In this document: piece by piece, positions 1 to 10,316 of the stretch
Numbering within the stretch: the first letter of the stretch is position 1
Layout of the letters: every line of letters starts with the position of its first letter
Origin: Limosilactobacillus reuteri
Lineage (GTDB): Bacteria; Bacillota; Bacilli; Lactobacillales; Lactobacillaceae
Direction: 5' to 3'
Assembly: GCF_003072625.1 (NCBI RefSeq)
Contig: NZ_CP027805.1
Coordinates: 1 to 64,000 of the forward strand
DNA length: 64,000 nt
Made by a program: the position numbers and the translations under genes
Notes under the pieces: generated by a model
Database searches by the model: none
Seen by the model: the letters and a program-made list of their open reading frames with translations, nothing else
Told to the model about the DNA's origin: nothing

Positions 1-1323
1 TTGACTGAGCTCGATTCTCTGTGGGAAGCGATCCAAAATTCATTTCGTCAGGATACCACTCCGGTTACCTTTGACACTTTGATTGCTCCGGCAAAAGCAA
101 TTTCTCTCTCTCAAAATCAACTGGAAATCGAGGTGCCCACTCCGGTGCACCGCGATTTTTGGCGCAAAAATTTAAATACGCAGCTTAAAGAATTCGCTCA
201 ACGGGAATTAGGACGTAATATTGAGCCGCATTATATTTTAGAGGGAGAATTTACCTATACAAATAAAAAAACAGAAGATGATCCAACTCCTTCTTTTGAG
301 ATGGATACTCCTCTTAATCCTCACTACAACTTTGGAACGTTCGTTGTTGGAGAAGGAAACAAGATGGCACACGCTGCAGCATTTGCCGTTGCCGAAAGCC
401 CGGGCAGCCTTTACAACCCACTCTTTATTTATGGGGGGGTTGGTTTAGGAAAGACCCACTTAATGGAAGCGATCGGTAACCATATGCTTCAAGTTAATCC
501 AAATTCGCGTGTCAAATATGTGACGAGTGAGGATTTTACCAACGATTATATTAATGCTATTCGTAATAATACGACTGAACAATTAAGAGAAGAATATCGT
601 AACCTTGATCTCCTATTAATTGATGATATTCAATTTTTAGCCAACAAAGAGGGAACACAGCTAGAATTTTTCAATACTTTTAATGCCCTTCATGATCGCA
701 AAAAACAAATTGTTATGACATCTGATCGGATTCCAAATGAGATTCCTGAACTACAAGACCGGCTTGTATCACGTTTCAGATGGGGACTTACTGTCGAAAT
801 TACTCCTCCTGACTTAGAGACGCGAATTGCCATCTTGCGGAGCAAAGTTGAGGAAGATCATATTGATATTGGAAACGACACCCTTAATTACATCGCTGGC
901 CAAATCGATACAAACATTCGTGAACTGGAAGGAGCCTTAACAAAGGTTCAAGCATTTGCTAATTTAAGCGGTGAGCGAATCACGCCAAGCTTAGCATCTC
1001 AAGCATTAAAGGGACTTCACCGCGTAGTCAAAAACGAAATATCAATCGCTACAATTCAAAAACAAGTCGCTGACTTTTATAATATAACTCAAGGAGATAT
1101 CCTTGGTAAAAAGCGAGTTAAACAAATCGTTATGCCTCGCCAAATCGCTATGTATCTTTCTCGAGAACTCACCGATTCCTCTTTGCCAAAAATCGGCAAC
1201 GAATTCGGCGGCAAAGACCATACCACCGTTTTACATGCTATCGATAAAATCGAGGCAGAACTAAAAAAGGATACCCACTTACAAAACGATATTACAAAAC
1301 TAAAAGCTAAGCTCCGATCATAA
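1..1323 (+). CDS. dnaA: Chromosomal replication initiator DnaA
   Basis: DnaA binds 9-bp DnaA boxes and melts oriC to start replication. The 440-residue product has the four-domain family layout: an N-terminal interaction domain, a variable linker around residues 75-100, an AAA+ core with Walker A GGVGLGKTH near residue 145 and Walker B LLLIDDIQF near 205, and a C-terminal helix-turn-helix with the DnaA signature GGKDHTTVLHA near 405. The frame opens with TTG at base 1, so the sequence is evidently numbered from this gene and its ribosome site lies outside the window. dnaN follows after an intergenic stretch carrying DnaA boxes, as in most Firmicutes. Full-length and intact. Confidence 0.98.
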   Translation: MTELDSLWEAIQNSFRQDTTPVTFDTLIAPAKAISLSQNQLEIEVPTPVHRDFWRKNLNTQLKEFAQRELGRNIEPHYILEGEFTYTNKKTEDDPTPSFEMDTPLNPHYNFGTFVVGEGNKMAHAAAFAVAESPGSLYNPLFIYGGVGLGKTHLMEAIGNHMLQVNPNSRVKYVTSEDFTNDYINAIRNNTTEQLREEYRNLDLLLIDDIQFLANKEGTQLEFFNTFNALHDRKKQIVMTSDRIPNEIPELQDRLVSRFRWGLTVEITPPDLETRIAILRSKVEEDHIDIGNDTLNYIAGQIDTNIRELEGALTKVQAFANLSGERITPSLASQALKGLHRVVKNEISIATIQKQVADFYNITQGDILGKKRVKQIVMPRQIAMYLSRELTDSSLPKIGNEFGGKDHTTVLHAIDKIEAELKKDTHLQNDITKLKAKLRS

Positions 1324-1325
1324 GC

Positions 1326-1418
1326 TGTGGATAAATATAATAATTATCCTCAAACTTATCCACAAGTTATCAACAGGTGGATAACTTACAATAACAGGTG
1401 TTTAAATAGTTTTCCACA
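1326..1418. other. oriC: DnaA-box cluster between dnaA and dnaN (part of oriC)
   Basis: Two perfect DnaA boxes lie at 1326-1334 (TGTGGATAA) and 1356-1364 (TTATCCACA). One-mismatch boxes lie at 1367-1375 (TTATCAACA), 1376-1384 (GGTGGATAA) and 1410-1418 (TTTTCCACA). AT-rich sequence follows to 1490, a plausible unwinding element. In Firmicutes oriC is often bipartite, with a second box set upstream of dnaA, which is outside this window. Confidence 0.85.
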
Positions 1419-1498
1419 GTATTAACAGGCCCTACTACTACGACTATATTTTAAACTATTAAATATATTTATATACTTACACAAAAGGACTGAAATAT

Positions 1499-2641
1499 AT
1501 GAATTTTACGATTAACCGATCTGCATTCATTAGTCAATTAAATAATGTCTTACGTGCTATCTCTTCAAAAACAACTATTCCAATTTTGACTGGATTAAAG
1601 ATGGTCGTAAACGAAGATAACATTGTGTTAACTGGTAGCAATTCAGACATCACAATTGAAAGTGTTATTAGTGCCAATGATGCTAATAATGATTTAACAA
1701 TTGAAGATACTGGCGCTATTGTATTACCTGCCCGCTTCTTCAGTGATATTGTTAAAAAGTTGCCAGATAAGAAAGTAACTATTGAAGTTACAAGTGGTTT
1801 TCAAGCAGATATTACATCTGGTTCAGCTAAGTTCCAAATTAATGGCCAAGATGCCGAAAACTTTCCACATTTACCAGAAATTGAAACTAATAAATCAGTA
1901 ACCCTTCCTAACGACATCCTTAAAGAAGTAATTCGTCAAACCGTCATTGCAGTATCTAAGCAAGAAAGTCGTCCAATCCTTGCGGGAGTTCATATGACTT
2001 TAAGAGATGGCGTTCTAACTGCTGTTGCAACAGATAGTCACCGACTTGCACAACGGAAAGTGGTCCTCAAAAACATCGATAACGGCATCGATTTTGATGT
2101 GATCATTCCTGGAAAGAGCATGGAAGAACTATCTGGAATGATTAGTGATGTCCATGAAGATGTACAAATGCAAGTAACTGAAAATCAAGTGTTATTTATC
2201 TTTGGTAATACTCATTTCTATTCTCGATTACTAGAAGGAAACTACCCTGAAACTAGTCAGTTAATTCCACAAACTGCTGATACCACAGTTGAGCTAGAAG
2301 CTGGGACATTTTTATCATCAATTGAGCGTGCTTCCCTTTTATCTCATGAAAGTCGTAACGATGTGGTTAAGTTAAGTCTAAAGCCATCAGAAAATCTTGT
2401 TCGAATTAGTGGTGATTCTCCAGATATCGGTACCGTTGAAGAAGAGGTAGTAACGTCTGCTCTTGATGGTAATGATCTTGAAATCTCGTTCAATCCTAAC
2501 TACATGAAAGATGCTTTGCGTTCTTTTGGTCAAGCAACGATCAAGATTTCATTTACATCACCATTGCGACCATTTACTTTAGTTCCAACAGAAGATCAGG
2601 AAAATTTTGTTCACTTAATTACACCAGTACGGACATTTTAG
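1499..2641 (+). CDS. dnaN: DNA polymerase III beta subunit (sliding clamp)
   Basis: DnaN is the ring-shaped processivity clamp that tethers polymerase III, and many repair proteins, to DNA. The 380-residue length and three repeated clamp domains fit the family. The start MNFTINRSAFISQLN and the C-terminal end in the PVRTF style are typical. An AAAGGA ribosome site sits just upstream of ATG 1499. It is the second gene of the conserved dnaA-dnaN pair and is closed by a terminator at 2663. Confidence 0.98.
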   Translation: MNFTINRSAFISQLNNVLRAISSKTTIPILTGLKMVVNEDNIVLTGSNSDITIESVISANDANNDLTIEDTGAIVLPARFFSDIVKKLPDKKVTIEVTSGFQADITSGSAKFQINGQDAENFPHLPEIETNKSVTLPNDILKEVIRQTVIAVSKQESRPILAGVHMTLRDGVLTAVATDSHRLAQRKVVLKNIDNGIDFDVIIPGKSMEELSGMISDVHEDVQMQVTENQVLFIFGNTHFYSRLLEGNYPETSQLIPQTADTTVELEAGTFLSSIERASLLSHESRNDVVKLSLKPSENLVRISGDSPDIGTVEEEVVTSALDGNDLEISFNPNYMKDALRSFGQATIKISFTSPLRPFTLVPTEDQENFVHLITPVRTF

Positions 2642-2662
2642 AAAGAATTTTAATTTCTATAA

Positions 2663-2702
2663 GAAGAGGCTACAGAACGTCTTGTTTTGTAACCTCTTTT
2701 AT
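2663..2702 (+). terminator. Terminator after dnaN
   Basis: The inverted repeat AGAGGCTACA / TGTAACCTCT is followed by a T-rich tail. It separates dnaN from the yaaA-recF-gyrBA unit. Confidence 0.75.
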
Positions 2703-2850
2703 ATTTGGCATAGATTAAATTTAGTTAGTATCTCTAATTTATATTCAGATTTTTGACCATAGAGCAAATTTAACCGAATTTTGATAAAAAAGGCTAAAAT
2801 AAGTTAATGCGCTCAGAAAGGCTAATAACACAAAATTAGGCCAAATAATG

Positions 2851-2859
2851 TGGTATAAT
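2851..2859 (+). promoter_or_regulatory. Extended -10 promoter of yaaA-recF-gyrB-gyrA
   Basis: TGG followed by TATAAT (2854-2859) forms an extended -10 element 26 bp ahead of the yaaA start. No good -35 box is seen at the usual distance. Confidence 0.5.
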
Positions 2860-2884
2860 AGAATTACAAAAGTAGGTGAAAAAA

Positions 2885-3106
2885 ATGGAAGAAAAGTCAG
2901 TGTTGATTGATAGTCCATTTATTACACTCGGCCAGTTACTCAAAGAAGAGGGGATTATTCCTACTGGCGGAGCAGCTAAATGGTTTCTAAAAGAAAATAC
3001 TGTATTAGTAAATGATGAGCCAGATGATCGGCGGGGACGCAAATTGTATCCCGAAGATAAGATTCAAATTCCTGACCACCAATTACTTGTTATTAAGAGT
3101 AAGTAG
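2885..3106 (+). CDS. yaaA: S4-domain RNA-binding protein YaaA
   Basis: This small S4-like RNA-binding protein is conserved between dnaN and recF in Firmicutes; its exact role is unclear, with ribosome-related RNA binding inferred from the fold. The product is 73 residues from ATG 2885 and shows the S4 core (TLGQLLKEEGIIPTGGAAK, then VLVNDEPDDRRGRKLYPED). A GTG at 2876 is in frame but lies inside the AGGTG ribosome site, so the ATG six bases after that site is preferred. recF starts 8 bases after the stop. Confidence 0.9.
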   Translation: MEEKSVLIDSPFITLGQLLKEEGIIPTGGAAKWFLKENTVLVNDEPDDRRGRKLYPEDKIQIPDHQLLVIKSK

Positions 3107-3114
3107 GGATAAGC

Positions 3115-4239
3115 ATGATTCTGACGGAATTGCATTTACATCACTTTCGAAATTATCAGGATCTAACCGTTCACTTCAACCCTGGAGTGAACGTTTTAAT
3201 TGGCCATAATGCACAAGGTAAAACGAATATGCTAGAGGCAATCTATGTCCTTTCCCTGACCAAGAGTCATCGAACAAGTAATGACCATGAACTTATTAAT
3301 TGGCAAGAAAAATCGGCCCTAATAAGTGGCACAGTAGAAAAAAGTATTGGTAAGATTCCGCTTGAATTACAATTCTCGAGTAAGGGAAAAAAGGCAAAGG
3401 TAAATCATTTAGAACAAGCGCGATTATCACAATATGTGGGTCAACTAAATGCAATATTATTTGCCCCAGAGGACTTGTCGTTGGTAAAAGGGTCACCAGC
3501 TCTACGCCGCCACTTTATGGATCGAGAGTTTAGTCAGATGAGTAGCAAATATCTCTACAATGCAGGCCAATATCGCACACTCTTACGACAAAAAAACAAA
3601 TATTTAAAGCAACTAAAATATAAGCAACAAACTGACCGTGTCCTTTTAGGGGTCCTATCTGATCAGCTTGCTGCTTTTGGTGCGGAAGTAATTATTGCCC
3701 GTCAACATTTTTTAAAGCACCTTGAAGGATGGGCAGCGGATTTACATCAAGAAATTTCACTAAATAAGGAATCATTACGGCTTGAGTATGTCAATCAATT
3801 AAAGGTTAATGATGATGCTACTGTTGAAGAGGCTTATCAGGCACTTTTTAAGTTATATCAGGATAATGAACAGCGTGAAATCGAGCAAGGGACAACAATT
3901 TATGGTCCTCATCGTGATGATATCCGCTTTCTGGTAAATAATAAAAACGTGCAGGCTTTTGGATCGCAAGGACAACAGCGAACGACAGCACTATCAGTAA
4001 AATTAGCAGAGATTGATTTGATGAAAGAGCAAACAGGCGAGTATCCATTGTTATTATTAGACGATGTGTTATCTGAACTAGATACAATTCGACAAACACA
4101 CCTGTTAACAGCCATTCAGAATAAAGTCCAAACATTTTTGACGACAACTAGTCTGAGTGATGTTGCTCGCCAGCTAATTAATGAACCTACGATTTTTGAA
4201 ATTGAGCACGGCACTTTGAATAAGGAGGAAGTAAAGTGA
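3115..4239 (+). CDS. recF: DNA replication and repair protein RecF
   Basis: RecF is an SMC-like ATPase that, with RecO and RecR, loads RecA at single-stranded gaps. The 374-residue product carries Walker [10 protein letters not shown] near residue 33, the ABC-type signature region [18 protein letters not shown] near 285, and Walker [13 protein letters not shown] near 318. It follows yaaA closely, and its stop TGA overlaps the gyrB GTG by four bases (GTGA), which implies translational coupling. Intact. Confidence 0.97.
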   Translation: MILTELHLHHFRNYQDLTVHFNPGVNVLIGHNAQGKTNMLEAIYVLSLTKSHRTSNDHELINWQEKSALISGTVEKSIGKIPLELQFSSKGKKAKVNHLEQARLSQYVGQLNAILFAPEDLSLVKGSPALRRHFMDREFSQMSSKYLYNAGQYRTLLRQKNKYLKQLKYKQQTDRVLLGVLSDQLAAFGAEVIIARQHFLKHLEGWAADLHQEISLNKESLRLEYVNQLKVNDDATVEEAYQALFKLYQDNEQREIEQGTTIYGPHRDDIRFLVNNKNVQAFGSQGQQRTTALSVKLAEIDLMKEQTGEYPLLLLDDVLSELDTIRQTHLLTAIQNKVQTFLTTTSLSDVARQLINEPTIFEIEHGTLNKEEVK

Positions 4240-6185
4240 GCAACGAACAACAAAAAGAAACCAAGATGGAATTGGCTAGCGAATATGATGCTAGTCAAAT
4301 TCAGGTTTTAAAGGGATTGGATGCAGTTCGAAAGCGTCCCGGAATGTACATTGGTTCCACTTCAGCCCAGGGACTTCATCACCTTGTTTGGGAAATTGTT
4401 GATAACGGAATTGACGAAGCCTTAGCAGGATTTTGTGATGAAATTAATGTTGTAGTTAATCCCGATAACAGTATTACTGTTAAGGATAATGGACGTGGAA
4501 TTCCAGTTGATACGCAAAAAGAAACTGGAAAGTCAGCCCTAGAAACTGTCTTTACTGTTCTCCACGCCGGAGGAAAATTTGGTGGCGGCGGATATAAGGT
4601 TTCCGGAGGTCTTCACGGGGTAGGGGCATCTGTTGTAAATGCCTTATCTACTGAATTGGATGTTAAAGTTGCTCGTCAAGGTAAACGTTACTACATGGAT
4701 TTTGATCATGGGCACGTTAAGTCTTCAATGAAGGTGATTGAAGAAGGACTTCCAGAAACTGAGCATGGTACGACCGTTCATTTTAAGCCGGATCCGGAAA
4801 TTTTCCGTGAAACAACGACTTACAATATTAAAACTTTAACTGATCGATTAAGAGAGTTAACCTTCTTGAATAAGGGACTTAAAATTACGATCGAAGACTT
4901 ACGACAAGCAGACCATGAACGGAAAGAATTCCATTATGAAGGTGGGATTCGGCATTATGTTGGATACCTTAATGAAGATCAAAATGTCTTATTTGATCCA
5001 CCAATTTACGTGGAAGGTAAAGAAAACGATATTACTGTTGAAGTTTCCTTACAATATACAGATTCATACCGTAGCAACTTACTAACGTTTACTAACAATA
5101 TTCATACTTACGAAGGTGGAACTCATGAGACCGGATTTAAGATGGCTCTTACACGTGTTATTAACGACTACGGCCACAAAGTAGGTATCTTAAAGTCTAA
5201 TGAGACCTTATCAGGGGATGATGTACGTGAAGGTTTAACTGCCGTTGTCTCCATTAAGCACCCTGATCCGCAATTCGAGGGGCAAACTAAGACTAAGTTA
5301 GGAAATTCAGATGCACGAACAGCGACGGACCATGTCTTCGCGGCAACATTTAACCGGTTCTTATTAGAACACCCAGACGAAGCGCGGCAAATTATTGAAA
5401 AAGGTCAACTCGCTTCCAAAGCACGGGTGGCTGCTAAACGGGCACGTGAAGTTACCCGTAAAAAGAGTGGTCTTGAAATTAGTAATTTACCAGGTAAGTT
5501 AGCTGATAACACAAGTAAGGATCCTGAAATTTCAGAATTATTTATTGTCGAGGGTGATTCTGCCGGTGGTTCAGCAAAGCAGGGACGTTCTCGCCTCACC
5601 CAAGCAATCCTTCCAATCCGCGGAAAGATTTTGAATGTTGAAAAAGCAACCCTTGATCGAGTCCTAGCTAATGATGAAATTCGTTCTTTATTTACCGCTC
5701 TTGGAACAGGTTTTGGGGATGACTTTGATATTACAAAGGCTAATTACCATAAATTAATTATCATGACTGATGCGGATGTCGATGGTGCCCACATTCGGAC
5801 ATTACTGTTAACCTTGTTCTACCGCTTTATGAAGCCAATGATTACGCATGGGTATGTTTATATTGCGCAACCGCCGCTATATCAAGTTCGGCAAGGTAAA
5901 TTTGTGAAATACATTGACTCTGATGAAGAACTAGAACAGGTTGTAAGCTCACTGCAACCAAGTCCTAAGCCTGTTATTCAACGTTACAAAGGGTTAGGTG
6001 AAATGGATGCTGAGCAATTATGGGAAACGACAATGGACCCAGAAAATCGGCACCTATTACGAGTGAAATTAGACGATGCAGAACAGGCTGATAAGATTTT
6101 CCCAATGCTAATGGGAACTAAGGTCGGACCACGGCGCGACTTTATTGAACAAAATGCTAAGTTCGTTGAGAATCTTGACCTGTAA
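4236..6185 (+). CDS. gyrB: DNA gyrase subunit B
   Basis: ATPase subunit of type II topoisomerase, introducing negative supercoils with GyrA. The 649-residue product has a GHKL ATPase domain ([13 protein letters not shown] near residue 55; [20 protein letters not shown] near 110), a transducer domain, and a TOPRIM domain with [13 protein letters not shown] near 435 and [14 protein letters not shown] near 510. It starts with GTG 4236 behind AAGGAGGAA and overlaps recF by 4 bases. gyrA follows 42 bases on. Confidence 0.98.
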   Translation: MSNEQQKETKMELASEYDASQIQVLKGLDAVRKRPGMYIGSTSAQGLHHLVWEIVDNGIDEALAGFCDEINVVVNPDNSITVKDNGRGIPVDTQKETGKSALETVFTVLHAGGKFGGGGYKVSGGLHGVGASVVNALSTELDVKVARQGKRYYMDFDHGHVKSSMKVIEEGLPETEHGTTVHFKPDPEIFRETTTYNIKTLTDRLRELTFLNKGLKITIEDLRQADHERKEFHYEGGIRHYVGYLNEDQNVLFDPPIYVEGKENDITVEVSLQYTDSYRSNLLTFTNNIHTYEGGTHETGFKMALTRVINDYGHKVGILKSNETLSGDDVREGLTAVVSIKHPDPQFEGQTKTKLGNSDARTATDHVFAATFNRFLLEHPDEARQIIEKGQLASKARVAAKRAREVTRKKSGLEISNLPGKLADNTSKDPEISELFIVEGDSAGGSAKQGRSRLTQAILPIRGKILNVEKATLDRVLANDEIRSLFTALGTGFGDDFDITKANYHKLIIMTDADVDGAHIRTLLLTLFYRFMKPMITHGYVYIAQPPLYQVRQGKFVKYIDSDEELEQVVSSLQPSPKPVIQRYKGLGEMDAEQLWETTMDPENRHLLRVKLDDAEQADKIFPMLMGTKVGPRRDFIEQNAKFVENLDL

Positions 6186-6227
6186 TTAACTGTTGTTTAC
6201 TGCTAACGCAAAAAAGGAGGAACGACA

Positions 6228-8732
6228 TTGGCTGAACAAGATATGCCTAATCGGATCACGGATGTAAATCTTACGAGTCAGATGAAAAACTCATTCTTGG
6301 ATTATGCAATGAGTGTTATTGTTTCACGTGCGCTTCCCGACGTCCGTGATGGATTAAAACCGGTACAACGCCGGATTCTATATGGAATGAATGAATTAGG
6401 GGTTACACCAGATAAGCCTTACAAGAAGTCAGCTCGGATTGTCGGGGATGTAATGGGTAAGTTCCACCCTCATGGTGACTCTTCAATTTATGAGGGACTT
6501 GTTCGAATGGCTCAGGACTTTAGTTACCGTTACATGCTTGTTGATGGTCACGGTAACTTTGGGTCGGTTGATGGTGATGGAGCGGCTGCCATGCGTTATA
6601 CCGAAGCAAAGATAAGCAAAATTGCAGTTGAAATGCTTCGGGATATCAATAAAGATACCGTTAATTTCCATGATAACTACGATGGTACTGAAAAAGAACC
6701 GGATGTGTTACCAGCTCGTTTTCCTAATTTATTAGTTAATGGTGCCTCAGGAATTGCCGTAGGGATGGCTACTAATATTCCGACTCATAATTTAGGGGAA
6801 GTTATTAACGGGATTCATATGTTAATGGACAATCCTGATATTACAACTGAAGGACTAATGAAGGCTATTCCGGGCCCTGACTTTCCAACTGGTGGAGTAG
6901 TAATGGGGAAGTCTGGTATTCGTAAAGCTTACGAAACCGGTCGGGGAACTATCGTTGTTCGAGCAAAAGTTGATATTGAAGAACAAAAGAATGGTAAGCA
7001 ACGGATCATTGTCCACGAAATTCCTTATATGGTTAATAAAGCAAAATTAATTGAACGAATTGCTGAATTAGCTCGGAATAAAGATATTGACGGAATTACT
7101 GATGTTAATGATGAAACTGACCGTGACGGAATGCGAATCGTAATTGATGTTCGTCGTGATGCCAGTGCAGAAGTTATCTTGAATAACCTTTACAAGATGA
7201 CCTTGATGCAAACAACTTTTAACTTCAATATGCTAGCAATTGTTAATGGTGCTCCGAAGATTTTAAGCTTGAAACAAATTTTGCAACATTATCTGGAACA
7301 CCAAGAATCAGTTGTACGGCGACGGACAGAATTTGAATTAAAGAAAGCCCAAAATCGTGCGCACATTGTTGCCGGGTTGCGGATCGCTTTAGACCATATT
7401 GATGAGATAATTAATATCATTCGTAATTCACAAACAAGCGAAGTAGCGAAGAATGAGTTGATGAATAATTATGGTTTATCAGATCGGCAGGCACAAGCTA
7501 TCCTTGATATGCGGTTAGTTCGGCTGACTGGCCTAGAACGTGAAAAGATAGAGGATGAATATCAAAAATTAATGGCAGCAATTGCTGATTACAAGGATAT
7601 TCTTGCTCACCGTGAACGGATTAATCAAATCATTTATGATGAATTAATGGAAATTCAAAAACGTTTTGGGGATGAACGACGGACTGAACTTCAAGTTGGT
7701 GATATTACCAATATTGAAGATGAAGACCTAATTGAAGAAGAAGATATTATCGTTGCCTTGACCCACAATGGATACATTAAGCGTCTTCCGGTTGATGAAT
7801 TTAAGTCTCAGCATCGTGGTGGCCGTGGTGTTAAGGGAATGGGAGTTCATAAAGATGACTTTATTGAACAACTAATTTCTAGTTCAACTCACGATATGTT
7901 GCTCTTCTTCACTAATTCAGGAAAAGTATACTCAATGAAGGGATATGAAGTTCCTGAATATGGCCGGACTGCTCAAGGAATTCCAATTATTAACCTTCTT
8001 GGGATTAATAATAAAGAGAAAATTAGCGCTGTTATCAATGTTTCACATGAAACTAACGATGACGATAAATACCTCTTCTTTACTACTAAGCTAGGAACCG
8101 TTAAACGGACAGCAGTAACAGGATTTAAGAATATTCGAAGCAATGGATTAAAGGCGCTTAATCTTCATGAAAACGACGAATTGATCGATGTAGAAGTTAT
8201 TAGTGAGGATCAGCCAATGATTATTGGTACTCATAATGGATATGCTCTTAGCTTTAAATCATCAGTTGTTCGGTCAATGGGACGAAGCGCAGCCGGAGTT
8301 CGGGGAATTCGCTTACGAGATGAAGACTATGTAATTGGGGCTGCCCCTCTTAATCCTGATAGCAAGGTTCTTGTAATTAGTGAAAATGGTTTTGGAAAAC
8401 AAACTCCTGCTTCTGAATACCCAATCAAAGGACGTGGCGGACTAGGGGTTAAGACAGTCAATGTTACTGCAAAGAATGGTCCGTTAGTTGGTTTAACAAC
8501 TGTCAATGGTGATGAAGACATTATGTTAGTTACCGACCAGGGAGTAATTATTCGTTTTGACATTGAAAGTGTATCGCAAACTGGACGCTCTGCTGTTGGT
8601 GTCCACTTAATTAAGATGGATAATGGTGCCCGTGTTGCTACGATTGCAAAGGTGGATAAAGAAATAGATGAAGAAACTGAGGAAGCAACTAGTAATTCCT
8701 CCCAAGAAGAAAGCCAACCAACAGAAAATTAA
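6228..8732 (+). CDS. gyrA: DNA gyrase subunit A
   Basis: Breakage-reunion subunit of gyrase. The 834-residue product shows the quinolone-resistance region [19 protein letters not shown], with the wild-type-like serine and glutamate, and the active-site tyrosine in AAMRYTEAK near residue 120. The C-terminal beta-pinwheel has the GyrA box [11 protein letters not shown] near 525. An acidic, glutamate-rich tail ends the protein. The start is TTG 6228 behind AAGGAGGAA. Confidence 0.98.
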   Translation: MAEQDMPNRITDVNLTSQMKNSFLDYAMSVIVSRALPDVRDGLKPVQRRILYGMNELGVTPDKPYKKSARIVGDVMGKFHPHGDSSIYEGLVRMAQDFSYRYMLVDGHGNFGSVDGDGAAAMRYTEAKISKIAVEMLRDINKDTVNFHDNYDGTEKEPDVLPARFPNLLVNGASGIAVGMATNIPTHNLGEVINGIHMLMDNPDITTEGLMKAIPGPDFPTGGVVMGKSGIRKAYETGRGTIVVRAKVDIEEQKNGKQRIIVHEIPYMVNKAKLIERIAELARNKDIDGITDVNDETDRDGMRIVIDVRRDASAEVILNNLYKMTLMQTTFNFNMLAIVNGAPKILSLKQILQHYLEHQESVVRRRTEFELKKAQNRAHIVAGLRIALDHIDEIINIIRNSQTSEVAKNELMNNYGLSDRQAQAILDMRLVRLTGLEREKIEDEYQKLMAAIADYKDILAHRERINQIIYDELMEIQKRFGDERRTELQVGDITNIEDEDLIEEEDIIVALTHNGYIKRLPVDEFKSQHRGGRGVKGMGVHKDDFIEQLISSSTHDMLLFFTNSGKVYSMKGYEVPEYGRTAQGIPIINLLGINNKEKISAVINVSHETNDDDKYLFFTTKLGTVKRTAVTGFKNIRSNGLKALNLHENDELIDVEVISEDQPMIIGTHNGYALSFKSSVVRSMGRSAAGVRGIRLRDEDYVIGAAPLNPDSKVLVISENGFGKQTPASEYPIKGRGGLGVKTVNVTAKNGPLVGLTTVNGDEDIMLVTDQGVIIRFDIESVSQTGRSAVGVHLIKMDNGARVATIAKVDKEIDEETEEATSNSSQEESQPTEN

Positions 8733-8813
8733 AAAATAAAGTGAGAAAGTAGATATTTTACGTATATATAGTTATAGTGACCGCAACATTTAGGATTTCT
8801 TGTTAGATGTTCC

Positions 8814-8842
8814 TTGTTTTAAATAGAATTTTATGCTATATT
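8814..8842 (+). promoter_or_regulatory. Promoter of rpsF-ssb-rpsR
   Basis: -35 TTGTTT (8814-8819), a 17-bp spacer, and -10 TATATT (8837-8842) with an upstream TGC extension. This leaves a leader of about 85 nt before rpsF. That leader contains the hairpin CTTCTC / GAGAAG (8885-8903). Many bacteria autoregulate this operon through an S6:S18-binding leader, but the specific conserved motif could not be confirmed here. Confidence 0.65.
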
Positions 8843-8933
8843 TTATGTCTGTGAGTATACGTAATGACGTCTACTTTCCTTGTTCTTCTCAAATAGCGAG
8901 AAGAGCCAGAGTCCATAAGGAGGTGTAACATTC

Positions 8934-9230
8934 ATGGAAACACGCAAATATGAAATTACTTACATCATTCGTCCTGATATCGAAGAATCTGCAAAGAGCG
9001 AATTGGTAGACCGCTTCGACAAGATCTTGGCGGACAATGGTGCAACTATCGCTGACTCAAAGGATTGGTCAACTCGTCGTTTTGCTTACCCAATCGCTAA
9101 GTACACTGAAGGTACTTACCACGTGGTAAACTTAACTACTGATTCAGATCAAGCTTTAAACGAATTTGATCGTTTAGCTAAGTTCAGTGATGATATCCTA
9201 CGTCACATGATTGTTAAGCTTGATGCTTAA
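8934..9230 (+). CDS. rpsF: 30S ribosomal protein S6
   Basis: S6 binds the central domain of 16S rRNA together with S18. The 98-residue product begins [18 protein letters not shown], as in the family, and has the [17 protein letters not shown] segment that is characteristic of S6. A strong AAGGAGGTG ribosome site precedes ATG 8934. It is first in the rpsF-ssb-rpsR operon. Confidence 0.98.
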   Translation: METRKYEITYIIRPDIEESAKSELVDRFDKILADNGATIADSKDWSTRRFAYPIAKYTEGTYHVVNLTTDSDQALNEFDRLAKFSDDILRHMIVKLDA

Positions 9231-9267
9231 TTAATTTGTCAATAAAGTAAAGAGAGGAGAAAGATCT

Positions 9268-9831
9268 ATGCTTAATCGTGCAGTCTTAACTGGGCGTTTA
9301 ACAAGAGATCCCGAGTTGCGGTACACAACCAGCGGGACAGCAGTTGTTTCATTTACGTTAGCTGTTGATCGGCAATTCCGAAACCAAAATGGTGATCGTG
9401 ATGCTGATTTTATCAATTGCGTTATTTGGCGTAAATCCGCTGAAAACTTTAGTAACTTTACGCATAAGGGTTCACTTGTTGGAATTGAAGGGCGTATTCA
9501 AACCCGAAATTATGAAAACCAACAGGGTAACCGTGTATATGTTACCGAAGTTGTTGTAGATAATTTTGCATTGTTAGAACCTCGTCAAAATGGTGGTATG
9601 AACCAATCAGGGATGCAACAACCATTTAACAATAACCAACAATCGTTTGGTGCTCAGGCTCCACAATATGGCAGTCAACCACAACCCGGAAATAATGCTC
9701 CTCAAAGTAATCCGTCACCAAGTATGGACAATGGTTTCGATCCCAATCAAAATGCTGGCAACCAGTTCCCTGGAAGCAGTGATGATGGTGGTCAATCCAT
9801 TGATTTAGCTGATGACGAATTACCATTCTAA
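9268..9831 (+). CDS. ssb: Single-stranded DNA-binding protein
   Basis: SSB coats single-stranded DNA and recruits replication and repair partners. The 187-residue product has an N-terminal OB fold ([34 protein letters not shown]), a glutamine/asparagine/glycine-rich disordered linker from about residue 110, and the acidic tip DDELPF that binds partner proteins. It lies between rpsF and rpsR as in other Firmicutes. Intact. Confidence 0.97.
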   Translation: MLNRAVLTGRLTRDPELRYTTSGTAVVSFTLAVDRQFRNQNGDRDADFINCVIWRKSAENFSNFTHKGSLVGIEGRIQTRNYENQQGNRVYVTEVVVDNFALLEPRQNGGMNQSGMQQPFNNNQQSFGAQAPQYGSQPQPGNNAPQSNPSPSMDNGFDPNQNAGNQFPGSSDDGGQSIDLADDELPF

Positions 9832-9864
9832 ATAAATTTTTACTCAGAATAGGAGGGTAATTTC

Positions 9865-10101
9865 ATGGCACAACAACGTCGGGGCGGACGTCGTCGTCGT
9901 AAGGTCGACTTCATCGCCGCAAACCACATCGAATACATCGATTACAAAGACACTGATTTATTACGTCGGTTCATTTCTGAACGTGGTAAGATCTTACCAC
10001 GTCGGGTTACTGGTACTAGTGCTAAGAACCAACGTAAGTTAACTATCGCTATCAAGCGTGCACGGATCATGGGTCTTTTGCCATTCGTTGCAGAAGACTA
10101 G
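9865..10101 (+). CDS. rpsR: 30S ribosomal protein S18
   Basis: The 78-residue product has a basic N-terminus ([16 protein letters not shown]) and the family core [22 protein letters not shown]18 forms a heterodimer with S6 on 16S rRNA. It is the last gene of the operon and is followed by a terminator at 10121. Confidence 0.97.
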   Translation: MAQQRRGGRRRRKVDFIAANHIEYIDYKDTDLLRRFISERGKILPRRVTGTSAKNQRKLTIAIKRARIMGLLPFVAED

Positions 10102-10120
10102 TTTCCGCAAGAATAAAAAT

Positions 10121-10159
10121 AATAAAGAGGCCGAGGTTTACTCAGCCTCTTTATTATTT
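10121..10159 (+). terminator. Terminator after rpsR
   Basis: A perfect 11-bp stem, AATAAAGAGGC / GCCTCTTTATT, is followed by a T-rich tail. Confidence 0.9.
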
Positions 10160-10243
10160 TAAATTATTGTTACCTTTTCTAGAGTTTTTCGACTGCTATA
10201 TTAATATTCTTATGTATTAATTATCATTAGATGATATAATCTA

Positions 10244-10270
10244 TTGACTAAGTACTTGATGTGATATGAT
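10244..10270 (+). promoter_or_regulatory. Promoter of gdpP-rplI-dnaB
   Basis: -35 TTGACT (10244-10249) and -10 TATGAT (10265-10270) with a TGA extension. The spacer of 15 bp is short, and the extended -10 may compensate. Confidence 0.5.
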
Positions 10271-10316
10271 AGATTTATCCAATTAATAATTTAAAGCTAT
10301 TTTTAGGAGGACTAGC

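Noticed and set aside
2836-3042. Minus-strand ORF opposite yaaA
   Set aside because: Overlaps a conserved gene, low-complexity product, no ribosome site.
8843-8933. S6:S18-binding leader RNA of rpsF
   Set aside because: The leader is long enough and has a hairpin, but the conserved bulge motif could not be identified by eye. Kept only as a remark.
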